Positions 1 through 5,657 of a stretch of DNA of 6,073 bases are shown piece after piece. The notes under the pieces are model-generated. The model ran no database searches, was not told the DNA's origin, and saw nothing but the letters and a program-made list of their open reading frames with translations. The DNA is taken from the NCBI GenBank assembly GCA_003164475.1, contig PLTL01000152.1:1-6073 (forward strand), written 5' to 3'. The DNA comes from Candidatus Dormiibacterota bacterium (GTDB taxonomy: Bacteria; Chloroflexota; Dormibacteria; UBA8260; Bog-877). The number at the start of each line of letters is the position of its first letter. Position 1 is the first letter of the stretch. The translations under genes were made by a program, and so were the position numbers.

Positions 1-174
1 GCGGTCGGCGGTAGCTGGATGGCGCCCAAGAGGCTGCTGCAGGAGCGGAAGTTCGCCGAGATCGCGCAGCGGACCCGCGAGGCCGTGACGCTGGCCAGGA
101 GGCTGCGCCCGGCGGTGGCAGGCGACGGGGCGGCTGGCGGCGGCGGCGGCGTCCTGGTTGGGGGTGCACGCTGA
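1..174 (+). CDS. eda: KDPG aldolase, C-terminal fragment (cut by window start)
   Basis: Frame 1 is open from the first base to a TGA at 172-174 and encodes the last 57 residues of a protein. It begins AVGGSWMAPKRLL, followed by a helix FAEIAQRTREAVTLARRLR. The GGS phosphate-binding loop and the closing helix with 'I...REAV' are the usual end of class I 2-keto-3-deoxy-6-phosphogluconate (KDPG) aldolases. These are cytosolic trimers that cleave KDPG to pyruvate and glyceraldehyde-3-phosphate. The Schiff-base lysine lies outside the window, so the catalytic centre cannot be checked. After the last helix there is a loose tail rich in Ala and Gly, with five glycines in a row, which looks disordered. 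The TGA overlaps the ATG of the next gene by one base (TGATG), so the two are probably translationally coupled. The downstream KDG kinase supports the call. A related aldolase, for example one using 6-phospho-2-dehydro-3-deoxygalactonate, cannot be excluded from this fragment. Confidence 0.8.
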   Translation, partial: AVGGSWMAPKRLLQERKFAEIAQRTREAVTLARRLRPAVAGDGAAGGGGGVLVGGAR

Positions 175-1274
175 TGGCCCTGATCGACATCAAGCCGAAG
201 TCTCAATGCCGGTGGGATTTGGCGGCGCTCGGCGAGATCATGCTGCGCTTGGACCCAGGTCACGTACGCATCTCGACCACCCGCGAGTTCCACGTCTGGG
301 AGGGGGGTGGCGAATACAACGTTGCCCGGGCCCTGCGGCGCTGCTTCGGCCTCGACACCACGGTGGTGACCGCCTTTGCCGAGAACCCCATCGGCCGGCT
401 CCTGCAGGACCTGCTCTACCAGGGCGGGGTCGACCAGAGCCATGTGGTCTGGGTGCCCTATGACGGCATCGGCCGGAAGGTGCGCAACGGTCTCAACTTC
501 ACCGAGCGCGGGTACGGAATCAGGTCCGCCCTGGGGTGCTCGGACCGGGGCAACACCGCGGCATCGCAGCTGAAGCCGGGTGACATCGCCTGGGACGTCA
601 TCTTCGGAGCCGAGGGTGTTCGCTGGCTGCACACCGGCGGCATCTTCGCCGCCCTTGCGGAGAACACGGCGTCGCTCGCCATCGAGGCGATGCGGGCGGC
701 GAAGGCCAACGGGACCGTCATCTCCTACGACCTCAACTTCCGCGGTTCGCTGTGGAACGCCTCGGGTGGCCCGGAGCGCGCGCGCGAGGTCAATGCGGAG
801 CTGGTGCGGCTGGCGGATGTCGTGATCGGGAACGAGGAGGACTTCCCCGTCGCCCTCGGGTGCGCGGTGGCCCAGTTGGACGAGAACTTCACCGAGCTGG
901 ACCCGAAAGCATACGAGTCGATGCTCTTCGAGGTGCTCAGCAAGTTCCCCAACCTGAAGCTGGCCGGGGTCACGCTGCGCCGTGCCACCACCGCGACCCG
1001 GAACGACTGGGGCGCGATGATCTGCGCCCAGGGGAGCTCCTGGGCGGCACCGGTCCGGACCGATCTCGAGATCTTCGACAGGGTCGGCGGCGGGGATGGG
1101 TTCGCCTCAGGTCTCATCTACGGCTTGTTGAACGGCGATGACCCGCAGCGGGTCGTGAACCTGGGGGCCGCCCACGGTGCTCTGGCGATGACCACCCCGG
1201 GTGACACCTCCATGGCTGTGCTCAGCGAGGTCGAGTCCCAATTGCGCGGGCGTGGAGCTCGCATCATTCGATAG
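174..1274 (+). CDS. kdgK: PfkB-family sugar kinase, probable 2-keto-3-deoxygluconate kinase
   Basis: This is a complete 366-residue ribokinase/PfkB-fold kinase. It probably phosphorylates 2-keto-3-deoxygluconate (KDG) with ATP to KDPG, the substrate of the upstream aldolase. Visible motifs are an N-terminal strand LAALGEIMLRLDP (about 17-29), the first PfkB signature region GGGEYNVARAL (44-54), SYDLNFR (184-190), NEED (220-223) and the second PfkB signature DRVGGGDGFASGLIYG (302-317). Asp308 is the predicted catalytic base of the anion hole. The DRVGGGD form, in place of the commoner DTxGAGD, is typical of a KDG kinase branch. The C-terminus (TTPGDTSMA, then GARIIR) also matches that branch. 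At 366 residues it is longer than the usual 310-340; the extra length includes a segment around 100-135. The ATG at 174 overlaps the aldolase stop, and a GGGGGT run 9 nt upstream may serve as a weak ribosome binding site. The substrate is inferred from family and neighbour; another keto-sugar acid is possible. Confidence 0.82.
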   Translation: MALIDIKPKSQCRWDLAALGEIMLRLDPGHVRISTTREFHVWEGGGEYNVARALRRCFGLDTTVVTAFAENPIGRLLQDLLYQGGVDQSHVVWVPYDGIGRKVRNGLNFTERGYGIRSALGCSDRGNTAASQLKPGDIAWDVIFGAEGVRWLHTGGIFAALAENTASLAIEAMRAAKANGTVISYDLNFRGSLWNASGGPERAREVNAELVRLADVVIGNEEDFPVALGCAVAQLDENFTELDPKAYESMLFEVLSKFPNLKLAGVTLRRATTATRNDWGAMICAQGSSWAAPVRTDLEIFDRVGGGDGFASGLIYGLLNGDDPQRVVNLGAAHGALAMTTPGDTSMAVLSEVESQLRGRGARIIR

Positions 1275-1398
1275 GCTGCCCAGCCGGAACAGGTAGGAGC
1301 TCCTCGCACCGCCTGCCGCCACGCATCCTGGCCGGGGATGGTTCGGACCGTCAGCGAACCCGGCGCACGAGCTCTAATGGTGGCTGCCCCGAGTGCGG
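1275..1398. other. Convergent intergenic spacer between kdgK and the LLM oxidoreductase
   Basis: This 124-nt gap lies between two genes that end towards each other, so a terminator is expected here. I see no convincing coding potential. It contains a 10-bp perfect palindrome, AGGAGCTCCT (1295-1304), which has no loop and is not a terminator. It also contains the possible hairpin listed separately at 1332-1363. There is no T-run on either strand, so any intrinsic terminator would be of the U-tract-poor type, or termination may depend on Rho. Confidence 0.6.
1332..1363. terminator. Possible bidirectional hairpin terminator
   Basis: The core is a perfect 6-bp stem, GGTTCG (1340-1345) with CGAACC (1355-1360), around a 9-nt loop. 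An outer CCG (1332-1334) can pair with CGG (1361-1363) if a 5-nt bulge is allowed on the left arm. It sits between the two convergent stops, where a shared terminator would help. No T-run follows on either strand, and stems of this size are common by chance at this GC content, so support is weak. Confidence 0.25.
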
Positions 1399-2271
1399 TC
1401 AGCCGGGGGCGATGCTGAGGGCAGCCGCGACCGCCGCGAGGGCTGCCAGGTGACCTTCGACCGGCCCCAGCCCGCCATCCGCGGTCTTGATCGAGACGTG
1501 GCTGGCGCCGGCCTCGCGCCACCTCGCGATCTGCTCCGCCAGCTGCTCGGCGCCGCCCTCGCCCCAACTCGCCCGACCCTCCATCCCCAGGGAGCCGGGG
1601 TCGCGCCCCGCCTCGACGGCACCGTGTTCGACCTCGCTCCTCGCCCGGCTCAGTTCAGGGCCAGGTGGCACCAGTGGGAACCAGCCGTCCCCGAGCCGGC
1701 CCGCCCGGCGAAGCGCCAGCGGCGAATTGCCACCAAACCAGATGGGGATCGGCCGCTGGATCGGCAGCGGTGCCAGTCCCACCCCCGTCATCCTCTCGTG
1801 CGCGCTTGTTTGGGTGACGGTCGGCTCCGTCCACAAACGACGCAGCAGGGTGACCTGCTCAGCCAGGCGGGTTCCCCGGCCGGCAAAGCTCTGGCCGAGG
1901 GCCTCGTACTCGACGGCGTTCCAGCCGAGCCCCACGCCCAAGCGGAAGTGGCCGCCGGTCAGGAGGTCGACCTCGGCGGCCTGCTTGGCGACCAGAGCGG
2001 TCTGACGTTGGGGGAGGATGAGGACGCCCGTCACCAGCTCCAGGGAGATGGCGGCGGCCAGATACCCGAACAGCACCATCGGCTCGTGGAAGGTGGAGCG
2101 GATGTCGTAGGGGCCGCTCCAGCCCTGGTGGACCGCGGGGTCAGCGCCCAGCACGTGGTCGTAGGCGACCACGTGGCTGAAGCCGAGCTTCTCCACCCCT
2201 TCGGCGTATGCCTTGATCGAAACCGCCTCGGCGCCGATCTCAGTCTGGGGGAAGATGACCCCGATCTTCAC
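1399..2271 (-). CDS. LLM-class oxidoreductase, probably F420-dependent
   Basis: This 290-residue protein has the luciferase-like monooxygenase TIM-barrel pattern, in the subgroup resembling Mycobacterium Rv2161c. Motifs are KIGVIFPQTEIG at the N-terminus, YDHVLG (37-42), GVLILPQRQ (82-90), VDLLTGGHFRLGVGLGWN (101-118), IWFGGNS (177-183) and RAGRLGDGW (189-197). Such cytosolic enzymes use reduced coenzyme F420 or FMN to reduce or oxygenate small organic substrates. F420 is favoured by the subgroup, but the substrate cannot be read from sequence. I chose the GTG at 2271 because it places KIGVIFPQ at the N-terminus as in relatives, with AGGG about 6 nt upstream. The only earlier start is a TTG at 2337, which would add 22 unconserved residues. 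The gene stands alone. It is transcribed away from the ABM gene across a 211-nt region and ends convergently with kdgK. Nothing ties it to the molybdenum genes beyond proximity. Confidence 0.85.
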   Translation of the reverse strand: MKIGVIFPQTEIGAEAVSIKAYAEGVEKLGFSHVVAYDHVLGADPAVHQGWSGPYDIRSTFHEPMVLFGYLAAAISLELVTGVLILPQRQTALVAKQAAEVDLLTGGHFRLGVGLGWNAVEYEALGQSFAGRGTRLAEQVTLLRRLWTEPTVTQTSAHERMTGVGLAPLPIQRPIPIWFGGNSPLALRRAGRLGDGWFPLVPPGPELSRARSEVEHGAVEAGRDPGSLGMEGRASWGEGGAEQLAEQIARWREAGASHVSIKTADGGLGPVEGHLAALAAVAAALSIAPG

Positions 2272-2282
2272 AGGACCCTGTG
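2269..2282. repeat. Short inverted repeat over the LLM gene start
   Basis: CACAGG and CCTGTG are perfect 6-bp arms around a 2-nt centre. The left arm contains the GTG start codon of the minus-strand oxidoreductase, and the repeat also covers its Shine-Dalgarno-like AGGG. The position would suit a repressor site or an RNA structure that limits initiation. The arms are short and could be chance. Confidence 0.3.
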
Positions 2283-2482
2283 TTGCACGGTCTTCAACAG
2301 AGAGACGATCCTCCCATACGATCGAAGCGGATCGCAAGCCACGCCAGTCTCACCCGCTGGTGGCGGCAATCTCGAGGAGACGGCGACGCCTCCCGCCAGG
2401 CCGCGCACTCCGCCCCATGTGCCGCAGTCCCCGCCAATGCCGCGGCGCGGTGCTGACTGGCTCGCTCTGATAGAGTCCGCAC
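2272..2482. promoter_or_regulatory. Divergent promoter region between the LLM and ABM genes
   Basis: This 211-nt spacer separates two genes transcribed away from each other, so it should hold a promoter for each. On the plus strand the only candidate I trust is the TAGAGT hexamer just before the ABM start, listed separately. On the minus strand I found no pair of -35 and -10 hexamers with normal spacing before the GTG at 2271; TTGCGA and TATGGG are present but only 13 nt apart. No riboswitch-like fold or repeated operator was recognised. Confidence 0.5.
2471..2476 (+). promoter_or_regulatory. Putative -10 element of a leaderless promoter for the ABM gene
   Basis: TAGAGT fits the TANNNT -10 consensus and ends 6 nt before the ATG at 2483. 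Transcription would therefore begin at or next to the A of the start codon. No Shine-Dalgarno sequence lies upstream of this ATG, as expected for a leaderless mRNA. The -35 region (about 2447-2453, GCGGTGC) has no good match. Confidence 0.4.
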
Positions 2483-2782
2483 ATGGCGAAAGGCGCCTCG
2501 CGCATCGTTCTCTCGCGCTACCACCCTCTGCCGGGTCACCGCGAGGAGCTGCTGGCCGCGATCGCCAAGCTTGCCGGGCTGGCGACCGCCGGTGCCGGCT
2601 GCTACGGGGCTCGAGTGTTCCGATCGGATCAGGAGAGAGATGCCGTGGTCGCGATCTCGCGGTGGGGGTCTGAGGGCGCCTGGGAGTCCTTTGCCCGTTC
2701 ACCCGCTGTCATCGAGGAGCGCGGCCGCTTCGCGCATCTCTTGACCCGCCCAGCCGCGGAGGAGCGCTTCCTTCCCGTCTAG
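2483..2782 (+). CDS. ABM-domain (antibiotic biosynthesis monooxygenase-like) small protein
   Basis: This is a 99-residue protein with the ferredoxin-like alpha/beta layout of dimeric ABM-superfamily proteins. A first strand RIVLSRYHPLPG (7-18) is followed by a helix HREELLAAIAKLAGLA (19-34), strands around GCYGARVFRS (39-48) and DAVVAISRWGS (53-63), then a helix AWESFARSPAVIEERGRF (66-83). The pattern 'strand, W-x-S, then W-E-x-F-x-R-S-P' is typical of the family, which includes quinol monooxygenases, haem-degrading enzymes and many uncharacterised stress proteins. No specific activity can be assigned. The start is fixed: TGA (2468) and TAG (2471) lie in frame just upstream of the ATG, and no other start follows before the first strand. 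It heads a probable two-gene unit with the nucleotidyltransferase 21 nt downstream. A role in molybdenum metabolism is not known for the family, so the pairing may be incidental. Confidence 0.75.
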   Translation: MAKGASRIVLSRYHPLPGHREELLAAIAKLAGLATAGAGCYGARVFRSDQERDAVVAISRWGSEGAWESFARSPAVIEERGRFAHLLTRPAAEERFLPV

Positions 2783-2803
2783 AGGGTTGCGACGCACGAT
2801 TCG

Positions 2804-3442
2804 GTGACCCCGGCCCGGTCCGATTCGAGTGCTCCCGTGCACGCCGCCGGGATTGTGCTTGCCGCCGGCTCATCGCTGCGGATGGGGAAACCAAAGCAAC
2901 TCCTGCCCCTCCTGGGACGGCCGCTGCTCGAGCATATCGTGGCCGCCGCCTGCGGCTCCCGTCTCGACGAGGTCGTGGTCGTCCTCGGCGCCAATCACGA
3001 GTTGATCCTGCGCCGGGTTCGTTGGGGCCGGGCCCGAGTCGTCGTCAACCCCGACCACGCCTCGGGGATGAGCAGCTCATTGCGGACCGGGATCCTCGCT
3101 CTTCCCCCGGATGTCGAGCGGGCCGTCGTCATCTTGGGAGACCAGCCCGGAGTGAGCTCCGAGCTTCTCGATCGCCTGCTGGAGGTTGACGCCGGCTCTC
3201 AGCGGCCGGCTGCTGCGCTGAGCGTCCGCGGTCTCCTGCAGCCTCCGGTCGTGCTGGACCGGGACCTGTGGGACGAGGTGACGTCCCTCTCCGGCGACGT
3301 GGGCGCCCGAGGTTTCATCCGCGCGCACCCTCAACTCGTCGCACCGGTGGTGGTTGACGCCGGGTCGAACCATCTTGTCGACATCGATACCCCGGATGAC
3401 TGGCGACGTTACCGCTCGTCCAGCTCTGGTCCGCGGGCATAG
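2804..3442 (+). CDS. mocA: MocA/MobA-type nucleotidyltransferase for molybdenum cofactor
   Basis: This 212-residue protein belongs to the MobA-like NTP transferase family. The nucleotide-binding signature GIVLAAGSSLRMGKPKQLL spans 16-34. NPDHASGMSSSLRTG (82-96), the metal-binding GDQP (112-115), SGDVGAR (163-169) and DIDTPDDW (193-200) follow in family order. MocA joins CTP to molybdopterin-Mo to give the cytidine dinucleotide cofactor used by xanthine dehydrogenase and CO dehydrogenase-type enzymes. CTP rather than GTP is inferred from the GDQP-type sequence and the neighbouring xdhC. Substrate choice is not proven, and the wider family also includes sugar nucleotidyltransferases. The start is uncertain. 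GTG 2804 is the first start after the preceding TAG but lacks a well-placed ribosome binding site. GTG 2837 would give MHAAGIVLAAG, nearer to the usual N-terminus. The 3' end overlaps the opposing gene by 34 bp, which encodes a Ser/Arg-rich tail here. Confidence 0.8.
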   Translation: MTPARSDSSAPVHAAGIVLAAGSSLRMGKPKQLLPLLGRPLLEHIVAAACGSRLDEVVVVLGANHELILRRVRWGRARVVVNPDHASGMSSSLRTGILALPPDVERAVVILGDQPGVSSELLDRLLEVDAGSQRPAAALSVRGLLQPPVVLDRDLWDEVTSLSGDVGARGFIRAHPQLVAPVVVDAGSNHLVDIDTPDDWRRYRSSSSGPRA

Positions 3443-4446
3443 ACGGGGATCCGCCAGTGCTGCTCGGCCCCGAGGAGCCCCCCGTGACCGAGGCCGGCGA
3501 GGAACTCGCGATCCAGGCTCCCGCCCGCAAAGCAGCGGATGAGGAGCAGATCCAGGGCGCTGCGTCGAGAGAACATGCCGCACGACCCGACCCCGATGAC
3601 GGGGACGTCCCCGAGCGTCGCCAGCCAGTAGCTGCTGCCCGGATGCGTCGGCAGGCCACGTCGGATCACTGACGCCCCGGCGTCGATCAGGTCGCGCCAG
3701 GTGCCCTCCAAGGGATCGACGGAGTTGACCCCCACGACCAGCACCAGATCGGCGCCGGAGGCCGCGTCGAACAGCGCCGCGCGAGCGGCGGCGCGGTCCG
3801 CCGGATAGCCGATACGCTCGACTGAACCGCCCAGCCATCGCACCCGCCGGCGCAGTGAGCCCTCGAAGCGCTGCCGGGACTCGTCTTCGATCACCTGGCG
3901 GACCACGGCGCTGACGCGCAGAGGCAGGAAGGGCTGCACGCGCACCGCGCGGCTTTCGGTCACCGATGTCGCGACGGCCTCGGCCTCCTTCAGGACGCTG
4001 CCTGGAATCGCAAGCGGCGTGATCTTGACGCCCGCCAGGGTTGAGCCTCGCTCCACCGGGGTCCCATCGGAAACGGTGAAGATGGTGATGCCGTCCAGGG
4101 CGTTGATCGTGGCGAGGGCGGCGGCATCCACCTGGGCCAGGCCCCGCCACGTTGCACTTAGCCGTACCTGGGACTCGACGGGACGGTGGATGTCGGCGCC
4201 GGGACCCGCCACCATCGCTGCCAAGCGCAACGCGGCGGTATCCTCGTCGACGTCTCCCTCGTCGAGCCAGACGATGTGAATCGCCTCGGGGGCGGCTGCG
4301 GCGAGGGCCGGGGCGTCGTCAGCGTCGAGTCTATGGCCCTTGCTCAGCACCGAGCGCCGGTCGGCACCGAGTACATCGCGGCAGAGCACCGCGCCGACCC
4401 ACCGCGATAGATCGACCGCCGGGGCGGCGAGGACCTCCGCCCTCAC
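3409..4446 (-). CDS. Molybdopterin-binding (MoeA/MogA-like) protein
   Basis: This 345-residue protein resembles the molybdopterin-binding proteins found beside xdhC and mocA in molybdenum hydroxylase clusters. The N-terminal part has WVGAVLCRDV (16-25), SKGHRLDADDAPAL (35-48), IHIVWLDEGDVDEDTAALRLA (57-77) and KITPLAIP (141-148). This is the usual 'KGH...I..EDI..L' followed by 'V.EDEAA.RLA' layout. A MoCF/MogA-like domain covers roughly 170-310, with GADLVLVVGVNSVDPLEG (231-248), GLPTHPGSSYWLATLGDVPV (264-283) and a family-like end, GLGHGGLL (318-325). Its likely role is binding or handing on molybdopterin during cofactor assembly. The normal GG-(V/M/A)-S loop is replaced by VGVNSVDP, so catalysis as in MoeA is doubtful. 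GTG 4446 was chosen because it overlaps the xdhC stop (GTGA, 4 nt) and begins at the conserved domain. The frame stays open further upstream, but there it only shadows xdhC and reads as low-complexity Pro/Arg/Gly. Confidence 0.78.
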   Translation of the reverse strand: MRAEVLAAPAVDLSRWVGAVLCRDVLGADRRSVLSKGHRLDADDAPALAAAAPEAIHIVWLDEGDVDEDTAALRLAAMVAGPGADIHRPVESQVRLSATWRGLAQVDAAALATINALDGITIFTVSDGTPVERGSTLAGVKITPLAIPGSVLKEAEAVATSVTESRAVRVQPFLPLRVSAVVRQVIEDESRQRFEGSLRRRVRWLGGSVERIGYPADRAAARAALFDAASGADLVLVVGVNSVDPLEGTWRDLIDAGASVIRRGLPTHPGSSYWLATLGDVPVIGVGSCGMFSRRSALDLLLIRCFAGGSLDREFLAGLGHGGLLGAEQHWRIPVYARGPELDER

Positions 4447-5522
4447 GCCGTCGCGGGCGCCGACGGCGTGGCGGACAGTGCTCCGCCGCGACGCCCCCGG
4501 CGGACGGCTACCACCTCGGCCAGGATCGCAAGAGCGATCTCGTCCGGGGTGGACGCGCCCAGGTCCAGCCCGATGGGGCTGTGGATCCTGGCGATGGCGG
4601 CCCGATCCAGGCCCGCCTGTTCCAACCGGGCGACCCGTTTCGCATGGGTGCTGCGGCTGCCGATGGCGCCGACGTAGCCCACCGAGCCCCTGAGCAGGAC
4701 GCTGAGGGCAGGATCCTCGAACTTGGGGTCGTGGGCGAGGCACACGGCGGCGTCGCGGGACCCCAGGGCCAGGCTGGGAAGGGCGTCGTCCGGCCACTGC
4801 GCAATCAGCTCGTCCGCGTCGGGGATCCGCTCCCGGGTCAGGAACGCCCGGCGCGGATCGACGACCACGGTCCGGTATCCGGCCGTCTTGGCCATCCGAG
4901 CGAGGGGGATGGCGACGTGCACCGCGCCGACGATGACGAGCCGCGGTGCCGGAACGATCGGGTCTATGAACAGGGATACGCCGGCGACGTCCTCGATGCC
5001 GGGCAGACCCGAGATCAGGTGGCTCTCCGCGACTGCGGCTGCGGACGTCTCGAGCCCGGGGTCGCCCAGGTCGCCGACCAGACGGGCGGCCTCGTCCGAC
5101 GCGGCCCGAGCGCCGACGTGCTCACCGGTGAGCACGGTCAGCAGCGCCAAGGGGCGCTGGGCGGCGGCGGCCTCCCGCAGGGCAACGAGCGCGGGATCAG
5201 AGCCGTCCCAGCGCAGCGTCTCGACGAAGACATCGACCTTGCCGCCGCACGCCAGGCCCACCTCCCAGCCCAGCTCGTCACTGATGCCATACGGCAGGAC
5301 CCTCGGGGGAGCCTCCCCGGCGAGAGTGGCCTGGGCCTCCTGGATCACCGCGGACTCGAGGCAGCCACCGCTCACCGAGCCCGCCATCCGACCGTCACGG
5401 CTCACCAGGAGGCGGGCCCCGGGCGGCCGCGGGGTCGACCCCGAGGTGCGCACCACGGTGGCCAGCGCCATGACCGGATCGGATGTGGCCCAGTCGTCAA
5501 GCGTCGCCAGCAATTCCAGCAT
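4443..5522 (-). CDS. xdhC: XdhC/CoxF-family molybdenum cofactor insertion protein
   Basis: This is a complete 359-residue XdhC/CoxI-family protein. The N-terminal domain carries ALATVVRTSGSTPRPPGARL (19-38), AGSVSGGCLESAVI (47-60) and GISDELGWEVGLACGG (79-94), including the two conserved cysteines. The C-terminal Rossmann domain begins RLVIVGAVHVAIPLARMAK (194-212), then VVVDPRRAFLTRERIPDADE (219-238), GYVGAIGSRSTHAKR (282-296) and IHSPIGLDLGASTPDEIALAI (313-333). These proteins bind the molybdenum cofactor, help its sulfuration and deliver it to xanthine dehydrogenase or CO dehydrogenase-type hydroxylases in the cytosol. ATG 5522 gives MLELLATLDDW, like relatives. A TTG at 5555 would add 11 residues; it has a strong GGGAGGGG just upstream, but the spacing is only about 1-3 nt. 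The stop overlaps the next gene's GTG. The gene follows the transporter ATPase after a 135-nt gap. A short tail rich in Ala, Pro and Ser ends the protein. Confidence 0.88.
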   Translation of the reverse strand: MLELLATLDDWATSDPVMALATVVRTSGSTPRPPGARLLVSRDGRMAGSVSGGCLESAVIQEAQATLAGEAPPRVLPYGISDELGWEVGLACGGKVDVFVETLRWDGSDPALVALREAAAAQRPLALLTVLTGEHVGARAASDEAARLVGDLGDPGLETSAAAVAESHLISGLPGIEDVAGVSLFIDPIVPAPRLVIVGAVHVAIPLARMAKTAGYRTVVVDPRRAFLTRERIPDADELIAQWPDDALPSLALGSRDAAVCLAHDPKFEDPALSVLLRGSVGYVGAIGSRSTHAKRVARLEQAGLDRAAIARIHSPIGLDLGASTPDEIALAILAEVVAVRRGRRGGALSATPSAPATA

Positions 5523-5657
5523 CAGCCCGAGTATGGCGCAGCGGCCGAGCGCCAAGCCCCTCCCATCACCGACCGCGCCGGAGGGGGTGGCGGGGGAGCC
5601 GAGCGACAGGTGCGACGCCCTGTTCGTGAGGGGGGAGCTCGATCGGCTGCACCTTGC
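5523..5657. other. Spacer between the ABC ATPase and xdhC
   Basis: This 135-nt same-strand gap has no gene I can support. On the minus strand it holds the GGGAGGGG purine run (5557-5564) near the alternative xdhC TTG start. It also holds a weak 5-bp stem, ACAGG (5606-5610) with CCTGT (5619-5623), around an 8-nt loop. No convincing promoter pair or U-tailed terminator is visible. The gap is long enough for a separate xdhC promoter, so co-transcription with the transporter gene is plausible but not certain. Confidence 0.5.

Noticed and set aside
1295..1304. Perfect palindrome AGGAGCTCCT as a terminator or operator
   Set aside because: It has no loop, so it is not a terminator stem. It is a single short site in a convergent spacer, where an operator is not expected.
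2283..2337. TTG start at 2337 for the LLM oxidoreductase
   Set aside because: It would add 22 residues unlike relatives and covers likely promoter sequence. The GTG at 2271 gives the usual N-terminus.
1393..2673. Long plus-strand open frame of 426 codons across the LLM gene and the divergent spacer
   Set aside because: It is antisense to a gene with clear family motifs. Its translation is low-complexity and rich in Arg, Pro and Gly with no recognisable domain, as expected for a shadow frame in high-GC DNA.
4447..4797. N-terminal extension of the molybdopterin-binding frame
   Set aside because: These 117 codons lie wholly within xdhC in another frame and read as Pro/Arg/Gly-rich sequence. 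The family domain begins right at the GTG at 4446.
5606..5623. Hairpin ACAGG/CCTGT between the ABC ATPase and xdhC as a terminator
   Set aside because: The stem is only 5 bp and no T-run follows on the minus strand. Such stems are frequent by chance.
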